DNA from: an uncultured Muribaculaceae bacterium
GTDB lineage: Bacteria > Bacteroidota > Bacteroidia > Bacteroidales > Muribaculaceae
NCBI GenBank assembly: GCA_904501735.1
Contig: CAJGBY010000001.1
Coordinates: forward strand, 1 to 64,000
Reading direction: 5' to 3'
Length of the DNA: 64,000 bases
Position 1 is the first letter of the stretch; every line of letters starts with the position of its first letter. Position numbers and translations under genes: made by a program. Shown here piece by piece: positions 8,961 to 17,201 of the stretch. The notes below the pieces were generated by a model. The model did no database searches and was not told the origin of the DNA. It worked only from the letters and a program-made list of their open reading frames with translations.

Positions 8961-8999
8961 ATTGTTCGGAACTTCCGAATCAATTTAAACAATTTTTTT
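8961..8999 (+). other. Hairpin plus T-run directly before rpsH
   Basis: ATTG-TTCGGA (8961-8970) pairs with TCCGAA (8974-8979) and, after one bulged T, CAAT (8981-8984). Seven T residues (8993-8999) then run up to the rpsH ATG. It resembles a weak intrinsic terminator or attenuator, or a ribosomal-protein binding site, inside the spc cluster. The function is unknown. Confidence 0.45.
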
Positions 9000-9398
9000 A
9001 TGACTGATCCAATAGCAGATTATCTAACAAGATTGAGGAATGCGATCAAGGCTCAACACAGAGTCGTTGAAATCCCTTCCTCTAAGATGAAAAAGGAAAT
9101 CACTAAGATCCTTTTTGAAAAGGGCTACATCTTGAACTACAAGTTCGTAGAAGATGGTACGCCTTCAGGCGCAATCAAGATTGCGTTGAAGTATGATCCA
9201 GTGGACAAAGTGAACGCTATCAAGAGTTTGACTCGCGTATCTCGTCCAGGTCTTCGTCAATACACTGGCTACAAAGATATGCCACGTGTTTTGAATGGTT
9301 TAGGAATCGCCATTCTCTCTACATCTAAGGGGGTTATGACCAATAAGGAAGCTAAGGCTCAACAAATTGGTGGCGAAGTATTGTGTTACGTTTATTAA
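9000..9398 (+). CDS. rpsH: 30S ribosomal protein S8
   Basis: Central-domain 16S rRNA binder. It has 132 residues starting MTDPIADYLTRLRNAIKA and ending with the STSKGVMTNKEAKAQQIGGEVLCYVY signature. In E. coli S8 represses the spc operon by binding an mRNA mimic of its rRNA site; a hairpin lies immediately before this gene, but whether S8 binds it cannot be seen. Confidence 0.98.
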   Translation: MTDPIADYLTRLRNAIKAQHRVVEIPSSKMKKEITKILFEKGYILNYKFVEDGTPSGAIKIALKYDPVDKVNAIKSLTRVSRPGLRQYTGYKDMPRVLNGLGIAILSTSKGVMTNKEAKAQQIGGEVLCYVY

Positions 9399-9400
9399 TA

Positions 9401-9406
9401 GGAGGG
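9401..9406 (+). promoter_or_regulatory. Shine-Dalgarno site of rplF
   Basis: AGGAGG is placed 7 bases before the rplF ATG at 9414, a second strong ribosome-binding site in a cluster whose other genes mostly have none. Confidence 0.75.
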
Positions 9407-9413
9407 TATTGAT

Positions 9414-9971
9414 ATGTCAAGAATAGGTAAATTGCCAATCGCGGTACCTGCTGGAGTAACCGTAACAGTAAATGAAGAAAATGTAGTTACAGTTAAGGGT
9501 CCTAAGGGAACTTTGACTCAAAAAGTTCACGCTGACATCAAGTTGGAACAAGAAAATGGCCAATTGGTTCTTACTCGTCCAACAGATGGTATCGAACACC
9601 GTTCTCAACACGGTCTTTTCCGTGCTTTGATCAACAATATGGTAGTAGGTGTGAGCGAAGGCTACAAGAAGGAATTGGAATTGGTTGGTGTGGGTTATCG
9701 TGCAACATCAACAGGTCAAGTGCTTGAACTTGCATTGGGTTATTCACACGCTATATATCTTCAACTTCCACCAGAGGTTAAGGTTGAAGCTAAGACAGAA
9801 AGAAATAAGAATCCACTTATCATCCTTGAATCTATCGACAAGCAATTGCTAGGTCAAGTATGTGCTAAGATTCGTACTTTCCGCAAGCCTGAACCATATA
9901 AGGGTAAGGGTATTAAGTTCGTTGGCGAGGTTATTCGTCGTAAGTCAGGTAAATCGGCTTCTGCCAAGTAA
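9414..9971 (+). CDS. rplF: 50S ribosomal protein L6
   Basis: Large-subunit protein at the base of the L7/L12 stalk and sarcin-ricin loop. It has 185 residues: MSRIGKLPIAVPAGV, the two-repeat L6 fold, and the C-terminal signature RTFRKPEPYKGKGIKF. It is preceded by AGGAGG, which fixes the start. It lies between rpsH and rplR. Confidence 0.98.
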   Translation: MSRIGKLPIAVPAGVTVTVNEENVVTVKGPKGTLTQKVHADIKLEQENGQLVLTRPTDGIEHRSQHGLFRALINNMVVGVSEGYKKELELVGVGYRATSTGQVLELALGYSHAIYLQLPPEVKVEAKTERNKNPLIILESIDKQLLGQVCAKIRTFRKPEPYKGKGIKFVGEVIRRKSGKSASAK

Positions 9972-9986
9972 TAAATAGACAATCGT

Positions 9987-10328
9987 ATGGTAACTAAGAT
10001 ACAGAGAAGAATTAAAATTAAAACTCGTATTCGTGGCAGAGTGTCTGGTAACGCAGTGCGTCCTCGTATGAGTGTTTTTAGAAGCAATAAGGCTATCTAT
10101 GTTCAGCTAATCGATGATTTGACTGGCAAGACATTGGTATCAGCTTCTTCTAAGGGTATTGAAGAAGGAACAAAGTGTGAAATCGCTGAAAAGGTTGGCG
10201 AATTGGTAGCAAAGAAGGCTCTTGAAGCTGGAATTGAAACTGTAGTGTTCGACCGTAACGGTTATTTGTTCCACGGTAGAGTAAAATCATTGGCTGACGG
10301 TGCTCGTAAGGGTGGTCTTAAATTTTAA
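9987..10328 (+). CDS. rplR: 50S ribosomal protein L18
   Basis: 5S rRNA-binding protein of the central protuberance. It has 113 residues, with RIRGRVSGNAVRPRMSVFRSNKAIYVQLIDD in the middle and the C-terminal FDRNGYLFHGRVKSLADGAR signature. It lies between rplF and rpsE, 6 bases before the latter. Confidence 0.97.
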   Translation: MVTKIQRRIKIKTRIRGRVSGNAVRPRMSVFRSNKAIYVQLIDDLTGKTLVSASSKGIEEGTKCEIAEKVGELVAKKALEAGIETVVFDRNGYLFHGRVKSLADGARKGGLKF

Positions 10329-10334
10329 TGGATT

Positions 10335-10853
10335 ATGGCAATTAAGAATAATAGAGTAAAAACAACTAACGATATTGAACTAAAGGATCGTTTGGTAGCA
10401 ATCAACCGTGTTACTAAGGTTACTAAGGGTGGTCGTACATTTACTTTTGCGGCTATCGTAGTAGTAGGTAACGAAGACGGTATCGTAGGTTATGGTCTTG
10501 GTAAGGCTAACGAAGTAACCACAGCGATTGCTAAGGGTGTTGAAGCTGCTAAGAAGAATCTTATTAAGGTGCCAGTTCACAAGGGAACAATTCCTCACGG
10601 CCAAGAAGCTAAGTTTGGTGGTTCTCGCGTGATGTTGAAGCCAGCATCTCAAGGTACTGGAGTAAAGGCCGGTGGTGCGATGCGTGCAGTATTCGAAAGT
10701 GTTGGTATCACTGACGTCCTTGCAAAGTCTAAGGGTTCATCTAACCCTCACAACCTTGTGAAGGCTACAATTGCAGCATTGAGCGAAATGAGAAGCCCAA
10801 TGACAGTTGCTCAAAACCGCGGTATCTCATTGGAACAAGTGTTTAACGGATAA
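10335..10853 (+). CDS. rpsE: 30S ribosomal protein S5
   Basis: Accuracy-related small-subunit protein at the mRNA entry site. It has 172 residues, with the double-stranded-RNA-binding N-domain (VTKVTKGGRTFTFAAIVVVG) and the C-domain (GTGVKAGGAMRAVFESVGI). rpmD follows 14 bases later. Confidence 0.98.
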   Translation: MAIKNNRVKTTNDIELKDRLVAINRVTKVTKGGRTFTFAAIVVVGNEDGIVGYGLGKANEVTTAIAKGVEAAKKNLIKVPVHKGTIPHGQEAKFGGSRVMLKPASQGTGVKAGGAMRAVFESVGITDVLAKSKGSSNPHNLVKATIAALSEMRSPMTVAQNRGISLEQVFNG

Positions 10854-10867
10854 AAATTTGTTAAGAG

Positions 10868-11047
10868 ATGGCTACAATTAAGATAAAGCAAGTAAAGAGC
10901 AAAATCAAGGCTCCAGCAGTACAAAAGAAGACTTTGGAAGCTCTTGGTTTGAGAAAAATGAATCAAGTGGTAGTTAAGGAATCTAATCCTGCTATCCTTG
11001 GAATGGTTAATAAAGTTCGTCACCTTGTAGAAGTTGAGAACGCTTAA
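10868..11047 (+). CDS. rpmD: 50S ribosomal protein L30
   Basis: A 59-residue peripheral large-subunit protein read directly from ATG 10868 to TAA 11045-11047. It starts MATIKIKQVKSKI and ends KVRHLVEVENA, with the typical LEALGLRKMNQVVV core. It fills the gap between rpsE and rplO, exactly where rpmD belongs. Confidence 0.95.
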   Translation: MATIKIKQVKSKIKAPAVQKKTLEALGLRKMNQVVVKESNPAILGMVNKVRHLVEVENA

Positions 11048-11061
11048 AATATTTGAAAGAT

Positions 11062-11508
11062 ATGAGTTTAAGTAATTTGCAACCTGCCTTCGGTTCAAAC
11101 AAGAAGGGTAAGAGAATAGGTCGTGGTGCCGGTTCTGGCAAAGGTGGTACTTCTACACGTGGTCACAAAGGTGCGAAGTCACGTTCTGGTTACAAGGCTA
11201 AAGTTGGTTTCGAAGGTGGTCAAATGCCTTTGCAACGCCGTGTACCTAAGTACGGTTTCAAGAACAACAATCGTGTAGAATACAAGGCTATCAATTTGTC
11301 TGACTTGCAAGTTTATGCTGAAGCAAACAATGTAGAAACAATCACAGTTGCTGACTTGGTAGCTGCAGGTTTGGTAGGCAAGAAGAAACTTGTTAAGGTT
11401 CTTGGTAACGGTACATTGACAGTTAAGGTTACAGTAGAAGCTAACGCTTTCTCTAAGAAGGCTGAAGAAGCTATCGTAGCTGCTGGAGGTTCTATCCAAA
11501 AAATTTAA
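11062..11508 (+). CDS. rplO: 50S ribosomal protein L15
   Basis: Late-assembly large-subunit protein. The frame opens at TTG 11053, but ATG 11062 gives MSLSNLQPAFGSNKKGKRIG, the family N-terminus, and 148 residues. The glycine-rich GRGAGSGKGGTSTRGHKGAKSR stretch and the GGQMPLQRRVPKYGF block are conserved. secY starts 5 bases after the stop. Confidence 0.97.
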   Translation: MSLSNLQPAFGSNKKGKRIGRGAGSGKGGTSTRGHKGAKSRSGYKAKVGFEGGQMPLQRRVPKYGFKNNNRVEYKAINLSDLQVYAEANNVETITVADLVAAGLVGKKKLVKVLGNGTLTVKVTVEANAFSKKAEEAIVAAGGSIQKI

Positions 11509-11513
11509 TGTAG

Positions 11514-12845
11514 ATGAAACTGATTGAAACTACAAAAAACATTTGGAAAATTGAAGATTTGAGGAAACGAATCACAATGACAATACTTTTGGTAGTAATC
11601 TACCGAATCGGTTGTCACGTGGTTCTTCCTGGAATCAGTCCAAGTGAGATCGATGCTTTGAGAAACTTTGCAAGCAGTGGCTTGATGCAACTTCTTGACA
11701 TGTTCTCAGGTGGTGCTTTCGCACAAGCATCTATCTTTGCGTTGGGTATTATGCCATACATCACTGCATCTATCGTGATTCAATTGCTAGGAATGGTGTT
11801 GCCACAATTCCAAAAATTGCAACGCGAAGGCGAAAGTGGTCGTATGAAAATAAACCAATATACGCGTTATTTGACTGTAGTGATATTGCTTTTGCAAGGT
11901 CCAGCTTATCTTGTTAACTTGCAAGTACAAGTAAACGCGGCAGGCGGTGCTGCACATTTCGGCTTCTGGACAACAGCTTATCTTACACTAATCCTTGCTG
12001 CGGGCAGTATGTTCGTACTATGGCTTGGTGAAAAGATCACCGACAAAGGTATTGGTAATGGTATCTCATTCATCATCCTTGTAGGTATTATCGCTCGTTT
12101 CCCTGGAGCAATCGTTCAAGAATTTACAGGTCGTTTGACAACAGCTCAAGGTGGTCTTGTAATGTTCTTGGTTGAAATCGTAATGTTGTTTGCAGTGATT
12201 GCAGGTGCAATCCTATTGGTACAAGGAACACGCAAAGTGCCTGTACAATATGCAAAACGCATTGTCGGAAACAAGCAATATGGTGGCGCACGCCAGTACA
12301 TCCCATTGAAGGTGAATGCTGCTAATGTGATGCCTATCATCTTTGCTCAAGCAATAATGTTCATACCAGTAGCTCTTGCAGGCTTCGGTTCAGGTCAAAG
12401 CTCATTCACTCGTGCATTGACCGATATGCACGGATTCTGGTACAACGCTATTTACTTCGTGATGATTGTGGCGTTCACATATTTCTACACAGCTATCACA
12501 GTGCGTCCTGCACAAATGGCTGAAGATATGAAGCGCAACAATGGATTCATTCCTGGTGTTAAGCCTGGAAAGAAGACTGAGGAATATCTTGAATCAATTA
12601 TGTCACGCATCACATTGCCAGGAGCACTATTCCTAGGAGTAGTGGCTATCTTGCCAGCTTTTGCTAATGTGTGTGGCGTTAACCAAAGCTTCGCTCAATT
12701 CTTCGGCGGTACATCTCTACTTATCATGGTAGGTGTGGTTCTTGATACATTGCAACAAATCGAAAGCCACTTGATGATGCACCACTACGACGGATTGATG
12801 AAGAGTGGTAAACTCAAAGGACGTACAACAGGAAGCGGATATTAA
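11514..12845 (+). CDS. secY: Preprotein translocase subunit SecY
   Basis: Channel-forming subunit of the Sec translocon in the inner membrane. It has 443 residues with ten predicted membrane segments. The plug and pore-ring region ALGIMPYITASIVIQLLG and the cytoplasmic loop VRPAQMAEDMKRNNGFIPGVKPGKKT are recognisable. It lies in the spc cluster between rplO and map, with no adk gene between, as in many Bacteroidetes. Confidence 0.98.
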   Translation: MKLIETTKNIWKIEDLRKRITMTILLVVIYRIGCHVVLPGISPSEIDALRNFASSGLMQLLDMFSGGAFAQASIFALGIMPYITASIVIQLLGMVLPQFQKLQREGESGRMKINQYTRYLTVVILLLQGPAYLVNLQVQVNAAGGAAHFGFWTTAYLTLILAAGSMFVLWLGEKITDKGIGNGISFIILVGIIARFPGAIVQEFTGRLTTAQGGLVMFLVEIVMLFAVIAGAILLVQGTRKVPVQYAKRIVGNKQYGGARQYIPLKVNAANVMPIIFAQAIMFIPVALAGFGSGQSSFTRALTDMHGFWYNAIYFVMIVAFTYFYTAITVRPAQMAEDMKRNNGFIPGVKPGKKTEEYLESIMSRITLPGALFLGVVAILPAFANVCGVNQSFAQFFGGTSLLIMVGVVLDTLQQIESHLMMHHYDGLMKSGKLKGRTTGSGY

Positions 12846-12859
12846 GATATTGTTGAAAG

Positions 12860-13642
12860 ATGATTTATCTTAAGACTGAGGAACAAATAGAACAGCTTCG
12901 CGAGGCCAATCTCATAGTGGCTCGTACACTCGGAGAAGTGGCAAAATGGGTGAAGCCTGGTGTAACAACACTAAAGCTTAATCAAATCGCCGAAGAATAC
13001 ATTCGCTCACAAGGCGCAGTTCCTGGCTTCTTGGGACTATATGGATTCCCTAGCACACTATGTATTTCGGTAAACGAAAATGTAGTGCACGGAATACCTT
13101 CAAACTATGTACTTGCAGAAGGCGACATCGTGTCGGTCGATTGCGGTGCAGTGATAAATGGCTTCAATGGTGACTCTGCCTATACCTTCTGTGTAGGCGA
13201 AGTCGCACCCGAAGTCAAAGCACTGCTGAAAACTACAAAAGAATCGCTCTATGTAGGTATTGAAAAAGCCGTCGAAGGCAATAGAATAGGCGATATTGGT
13301 AACGCCATTCAAGAATATTGCGAAAAACGCGGCTACTCAGTGGTGAGAGAACTTACTGGTCACGGAATCGGAAAAAAATGCCACGAAGATCCTGAAGTGC
13401 CTAACTATGGTCGTCGTGGAACAGGTCCACTAATCAAGAACGGAATGACATTCTGCATCGAACCAATGATAAACATGGGCAGCAAGAATGTAGTGTTCGA
13501 ACGCGACGGATGGACTTGTCGAACAAGAGACCGTAAACCATCGGCACACTTTGAACACGCAATCGCGATTCACAATGGGAAAGCCGACATCCTTTCATCG
13601 TTTGAATATATAGAAGAAGTACTTGGAGATAAATCAATATAA
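12860..13642 (+). CDS. map: Methionine aminopeptidase, type I
   Basis: Removes the initiator methionine from nascent proteins. It has 260 residues in the pita-bread fold. The dinuclear metal ligands can be seen: two aspartates in VDCGAVINGFNGDSAYTF, a histidine in GHGIGKKCHEDP, and glutamates in FCIEPM and FEHAIAI. It lacks the N-terminal zinc fingers of the eukaryotic type. It lies 14 bases after secY and 8 before infA. Confidence 0.97.
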   Translation: MIYLKTEEQIEQLREANLIVARTLGEVAKWVKPGVTTLKLNQIAEEYIRSQGAVPGFLGLYGFPSTLCISVNENVVHGIPSNYVLAEGDIVSVDCGAVINGFNGDSAYTFCVGEVAPEVKALLKTTKESLYVGIEKAVEGNRIGDIGNAIQEYCEKRGYSVVRELTGHGIGKKCHEDPEVPNYGRRGTGPLIKNGMTFCIEPMINMGSKNVVFERDGWTCRTRDRKPSAHFEHAIAIHNGKADILSSFEYIEEVLGDKSI

Positions 13643-13650
13643 GAAATAAT

Positions 13651-13869
13651 ATGGCAAAACAAACCGCTATTGAACAAGATGGAGTAATCGTAGAAGCATT
13701 GTCAAATGCGATGTTCCGAGTAGAATTAGAGAACGGTCACGAAATCACCGCTCACATCTCAGGAAAAATGAGAATGCACTATATTAAAATTCTACCAGGC
13801 GACAAAGTGAAAGTGGAAATGTCTCCCTACGATTTAACCAAAGGAAGAATTGCTTTTAGATACAAATAA
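13651..13869 (+). CDS. infA: Translation initiation factor IF-1
   Basis: S1-like OB-fold factor that blocks the A site during initiation. It has the canonical 72 residues: MAKQTAIEQDGVIVEALSNAMFRVELENGHE, ending LTKGRIAFRYK. It lies between map and rpmJ. Confidence 0.98.
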   Translation: MAKQTAIEQDGVIVEALSNAMFRVELENGHEITAHISGKMRMHYIKILPGDKVKVEMSPYDLTKGRIAFRYK

Positions 13870-13881
13870 AAAATTAAGAAT

Positions 13882-13998
13882 ATGAAAGTAAGAGCATCAA
13901 TTAAGAAGCGTACCCCAGAATGCAAGATCGTAAGACGCAAAGGTCGCTTGTATGTGATTAACAAAAAAAATCCTAAGTATAAACAACGTCAAGGATAA
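13882..13998 (+). CDS. rpmJ: 50S ribosomal protein L36, zinc-free form
   Basis: A 38-residue protein read from ATG 13882 to TAA 13996-13998: MKVRASIKKRTPECK at the start and KYKQRQG at the end. Zinc-binding L36 uses three cysteines and a histidine; here only one cysteine remains and the histidine position near the end is tyrosine, so this is the C-minus type. It lies between infA and rpsM. Confidence 0.95.
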   Translation: MKVRASIKKRTPECKIVRRKGRLYVINKKNPKYKQRQG

Positions 13999-14037
13999 TA
14001 TTTATTATTATTTGCGAAATAAATATTTTATAAGAAT

Positions 14038-14418
14038 ATGGCTGTAAGAATAGTTGGTGTAGACCTACCCCAAAACAAGAGAGGTGAAATAGCCTTGACT
14101 TACATCTACGGTATCGGCCGTAGCGCTGCTAAGACAATTCTAGAAAAAGCTGGAATTGACGTGAACATTAAAGTAATGGACTGGACTGACGCGCAAGCTG
14201 CTAAGGTGCGTGAAGTTATCGGTGAAAATTACAAAGTAGAAGGTGACTTGCGTACTGAAATCCAATTGAACATCAAGCGTTTGATGGATATCGGTTGCTA
14301 CCGTGGTATTCGTCACCGTATTGGTCTTCCTGTAAGAGGTCAGAGCACAAAGAACAACGCTCGTACTCGTAAGGGACGTAAGAAAACTGTTGCTAACAAG
14401 AAAAAAGCTACTAAATAA
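14038..14418 (+). CDS. rpsM: 30S ribosomal protein S13
   Basis: Head protein bridging to the large subunit and P-site tRNA. It has 126 residues, starting MAVRIVGVDLPQNKRGEIALTYIYGIGRS, with the signature RGIRHRIGLPVRGQSTKNNARTRKG near the end. It opens the alpha cluster. Confidence 0.98.
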   Translation: MAVRIVGVDLPQNKRGEIALTYIYGIGRSAAKTILEKAGIDVNIKVMDWTDAQAAKVREVIGENYKVEGDLRTEIQLNIKRLMDIGCYRGIRHRIGLPVRGQSTKNNARTRKGRKKTVANKKKATK

Positions 14419-14427
14419 TAATTAAGT

Positions 14428-14817
14428 ATGGCAAAAAAGACAGTCGCAGCGAAGAAACGCAATGTGAAGATCGATGGAATCGGTCAACTTCACGTTCACT
14501 CTTCATTCAACAACATTATTGTGTGCCTTGCTAATGGCGAGGGTCAAGTTATCTCGTGGTCAAGTGCTGGTAAGATGGGCTTTAGAGGTTCTAAGAAGAA
14601 CACTCCTTATGCAGCTCAAATGGCAGCTGAAGATTGCGCAAAGGTAGCATTCGACCTTGGTTTGAGAAAAGTTAAGGCTTATGTGAAAGGACCTGGTAAT
14701 GGTCGTGAATCTGCTATTCGTGCTACACACGGTGCTGGTATCGAAGTTGTAGAAATCGTAGATGTTACTCCACTACCACACAACGGATGTCGTCCTCCTA
14801 AGAGAAGAAGAGTTTAA
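14428..14817 (+). CDS. rpsK: 30S ribosomal protein S11
   Basis: Platform protein at the mRNA exit. It has 129 residues, with GIGQLHVHSSFNNIIV near the start and the C-terminal signature DVTPLPHNGCRPPKRRRV. Its 3' side carries a 130-base gap with a stem structure before rpsD. Confidence 0.98.
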   Translation: MAKKTVAAKKRNVKIDGIGQLHVHSSFNNIIVCLANGEGQVISWSSAGKMGFRGSKKNTPYAAQMAAEDCAKVAFDLGLRKVKAYVKGPGNGRESAIRATHGAGIEVVEIVDVTPLPHNGCRPPKRRRV

Positions 14818-14864
14818 TATTTAATAGACTAAGCTCTTATAACAATTAAAATCGAATCTGCGAA

Positions 14865-14922
14865 GTGAATGGATTGCACTTTTTAACCTCTCTGCAATCG
14901 CGGCTGCACTCCAAGGATTCAC
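14865..14922 (+). ncRNA. Structured leader element between rpsK and rpsD
   Basis: The otherwise unusually long gap in the alpha cluster contains an outer pairing GTGAAT (14865-14870) with ATTCAC (14917-14922) and an inner pairing GATTGCA (14872-14878) with TGCAATC (14893-14899). There is no T-run behind it, so it is unlikely to be a terminator. Its position suggests a binding site for S4, which autoregulates in other bacteria; this is inference. Confidence 0.5.
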
Positions 14923-14947
14923 GAACTTAAATTATTAAAAAAAGAAA

Positions 14948-15556
14948 ATGGCTAGATATACCGGACCTAAATCAAGAATCGCTCGTAAATTTGGCGAACC
15001 TATTTTCGGTGAAGATAAAGTTCTTGCTCGCAGAAACTTCCCACCAGGACAACACGGTAACAATAAGAGAAGAAAGCTTTCTGAGTACGGAACTCAGTTG
15101 AAGGAAAAGCAAAAAGCTAAGTACACTTATGGTGTTCTTGAAAAGCAATTCCGCAACTTGTTCAACAAGGCTGCTCACAAAGAAGGTATTACAGGTGAAT
15201 TGTTGCTACAAATGCTTGAATGCCGTCTTGACAACGTAGTATACCGTTTGGGTATTGCTCGCACTCGTGCAGCAGCTCGTCAACTTGTACTACACCGTCA
15301 CATCACAGTTAACGGCGCAGTAGTTAACATTGCTTCTTACGCTGTTAAGCCAGGTGAAGTAGTAGCTGTACGCGAAAAGTCTAAGTCTCTTGAAGTAATC
15401 GAAGATTCACTTGCAGGTTTCAACCACAGCAAGTATCCTTGGATTGAATGGGACGAAAGCGTTAAGGGTGGTAAGCTTCTTCACGCTCCACAAAGAGAAG
15501 ACATTCCTGAAAATATCAAGGAACAGTTGATCGTCGAGTTGTATTCTAAACAATAA
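14948..15556 (+). CDS. rpsD: 30S ribosomal protein S4
   Basis: Primary 16S rRNA 5'-domain binder. It has 202 residues: MARYTGPKSRIARKFGEPIFG, then the S4 RNA-binding domain LECRLDNVVYRLGIARTR with HRHITVNG. No zinc-binding cysteines appear in the N-terminal region. It is preceded by a structured gap that may be its regulatory leader. It lies between rpsK and rpoA. Confidence 0.98.
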   Translation: MARYTGPKSRIARKFGEPIFGEDKVLARRNFPPGQHGNNKRRKLSEYGTQLKEKQKAKYTYGVLEKQFRNLFNKAAHKEGITGELLLQMLECRLDNVVYRLGIARTRAAARQLVLHRHITVNGAVVNIASYAVKPGEVVAVREKSKSLEVIEDSLAGFNHSKYPWIEWDESVKGGKLLHAPQREDIPENIKEQLIVELYSKQ

Positions 15557-15572
15557 AATTAATTAAGATCCT

Positions 15573-16565
15573 ATGGCAATTTTAGCATTCCAGAAACCTG
15601 AACAAGTATTGATGTTGGAAGCGGACAATTTCTTCGGAAAGTTCGAATTCCGACCATTGGAGCCTGGTTATGGTGTTACTATCGGTAACGCATTGCGTCG
15701 CATCTTGCTTTCTTCTTTGGAAGGCTTTGCGTTCGCTAACATTCGCATCGATGGCGTTAAGCACGAGTTTGGCGTGATTCCTGGCGTAAAAGAAGATGTA
15801 ACTAACATCATCTTGAACTTGAAGAAAGTACGCTTGAAGAAGATCGTTGACGATGCTGAAACAGAAAAGGCTACAGTGAAAGTTTCGGGTCAGGATGTGT
15901 TCAAGGCTGGTGACATTAGCAAGGCTTTGTCTGGTTTCGAAGTATTGAACCCTGACTTAGTGATATGTCATTTGGATCCAAGCGCTGGTTTCAATCTTGA
16001 ATTGACAATCGTTAAGGGACGCGGTTATGTTCCTGCTGAAGAAAACAAGAATCCTAACGATGCTATCGATGTTATCGCTATCGACTCTATCTTCACTCCT
16101 ATTGTCAATGTCAAGTATGCTATTGAGAACTATCGCGTAGAGCAGAAGACTGACTACGAGAAACTTATACTTGAAATTACTACTGACGGTTCTATCCTTC
16201 CTAAGGATGCGTTGAAGGAAGCTGCTAAGATACTTATTTATCACTTCATGTTGTTCTCTGACGAAAAGATCGCTTTGGAAACAAACGAAGTAGACGACAA
16301 CGAAGAATTCGATGAAGATGTATTGCACATGCGTCAGCTTTTGAAGACTAAGCTTGTGGATATGGAACTTTCAGTTCGTGCGCTCAACTGCCTAAAGTCG
16401 GCTGAAGTGGAAACTTTGGGCGAATTGGTAGTATTCAACAAAGCAGACTTGTTGAAGTTCCGCAACTTCGGTAAGAAGTCGCTTACAGAACTTGACGAGT
16501 TGCTTGCTAATCTGAACCTATCGTTCGGAATGGATATTTCAAAGTATAAATTAGATAAAGAGTAA
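15573..16565 (+). CDS. rpoA: RNA polymerase alpha subunit
   Basis: Scaffold subunit of RNA polymerase. It has 330 residues. The N-terminal assembly domain carries RPLEPGYGVTIGNALRRILLSS (about residues 28-49). The C-terminal domain (about 250-330), which contacts UP elements and activators, carries VRALNCLKSAEVETLGELV and FGKKSLTELDELL. It lies between rpsD and rplQ, the normal end of the alpha cluster. Confidence 0.98.
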   Translation: MAILAFQKPEQVLMLEADNFFGKFEFRPLEPGYGVTIGNALRRILLSSLEGFAFANIRIDGVKHEFGVIPGVKEDVTNIILNLKKVRLKKIVDDAETEKATVKVSGQDVFKAGDISKALSGFEVLNPDLVICHLDPSAGFNLELTIVKGRGYVPAEENKNPNDAIDVIAIDSIFTPIVNVKYAIENYRVEQKTDYEKLILEITTDGSILPKDALKEAAKILIYHFMLFSDEKIALETNEVDDNEEFDEDVLHMRQLLKTKLVDMELSVRALNCLKSAEVETLGELVVFNKADLLKFRNFGKKSLTELDELLANLNLSFGMDISKYKLDKE

Positions 16566-16570
16566 TAACG

Positions 16571-17035
16571 ATGAGACATAATAAAAAATTCAACCATCTT
16601 GGCCGTACTAAATCTCACCGCGATGCGCTTTTGGCTAACATGACTATCTCTCTTATCATGCACAAGAGAATCGTTACAACTTTGGCTAAGGCAAAGGCTT
16701 TGCGTATGTACGCTGAACCATTGATCAATCGCGCTAAGACTGACGATACAGCTAACCGTCGTGTAGTTTTCCGTTACTTGCAAAATAAGGAAGCAGTAAC
16801 TGAACTATTCCAAAACATTTCACAAAAAATCGCTGACCGTCCAGGTGGCTACACTCGCATTCTTAAGCTTGGTAACCGTCTAGGTGACAACGCTAAGACT
16901 TGCTTCATTGAGCTTGTTGACTACAACGAAAACATGCTTAAGGCTGGTAAGGATGCTAAGAAGGCTCCACGCACTCGCCGTAGCAAGGCTAAGAAGGCAG
17001 AAGAAGCTGCTCCAGCAGTTGAATCAGCTGAATAA
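16571..17035 (+). CDS. rplQ: 50S ribosomal protein L17
   Basis: Large-subunit protein near the tunnel exit. It has 154 residues: MRHNKKFNHLGRTKSHRDALLANM matches the family start, and GGYTRILKLGNRLGDNAKTCFIELV is conserved. A low-complexity Ala/Lys/Glu tail after residue 120 is common in Bacteroidetes. It is the last gene of the ribosomal superoperon and is followed by an intrinsic terminator. Confidence 0.97.
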   Translation: MRHNKKFNHLGRTKSHRDALLANMTISLIMHKRIVTTLAKAKALRMYAEPLINRAKTDDTANRRVVFRYLQNKEAVTELFQNISQKIADRPGGYTRILKLGNRLGDNAKTCFIELVDYNENMLKAGKDAKKAPRTRRSKAKKAEEAAPAVESAE

Positions 17036-17060
17036 TCAGTTAATAAACCGATTATATGAA

Positions 17061-17097
17061 AAAGAGACATCTCCACAGGGAGTTGTCTCTTTTCTTC
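17061..17097 (+). terminator. Terminator of the ribosomal superoperon
   Basis: AAAGAGACA (17061-17069) pairs with TGTCTCTTT (17084-17092), with an inner CTCC/GGAG, followed by a T/C-rich tail. It lies 26 bases after rplQ and closes the plus-strand unit. Confidence 0.85.
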
Positions 17098-17134
17098 TTT
17101 TATACTACACAAGAAAGTGTTCAGTAAAAAAGAG

Positions 17135-17165
17135 AAGAGGCGCAAATCGTGTGATTGCGCCTCTT
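17135..17165 (-). terminator. Terminator of pepD
   Basis: AAGAGGCGCAA (17135-17145) pairs with TTGCGCCTCTT (17155-17165). On the minus strand the stem is followed by a long U-run (complement of the A-rich stretch 17125-17131). It terminates pepD transcription towards rplQ. Confidence 0.85.
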
Positions 17166-17201
17166 GTTCGTTATGTTTCAGTTGTTTAACCTTGTCGGTG
17201 A

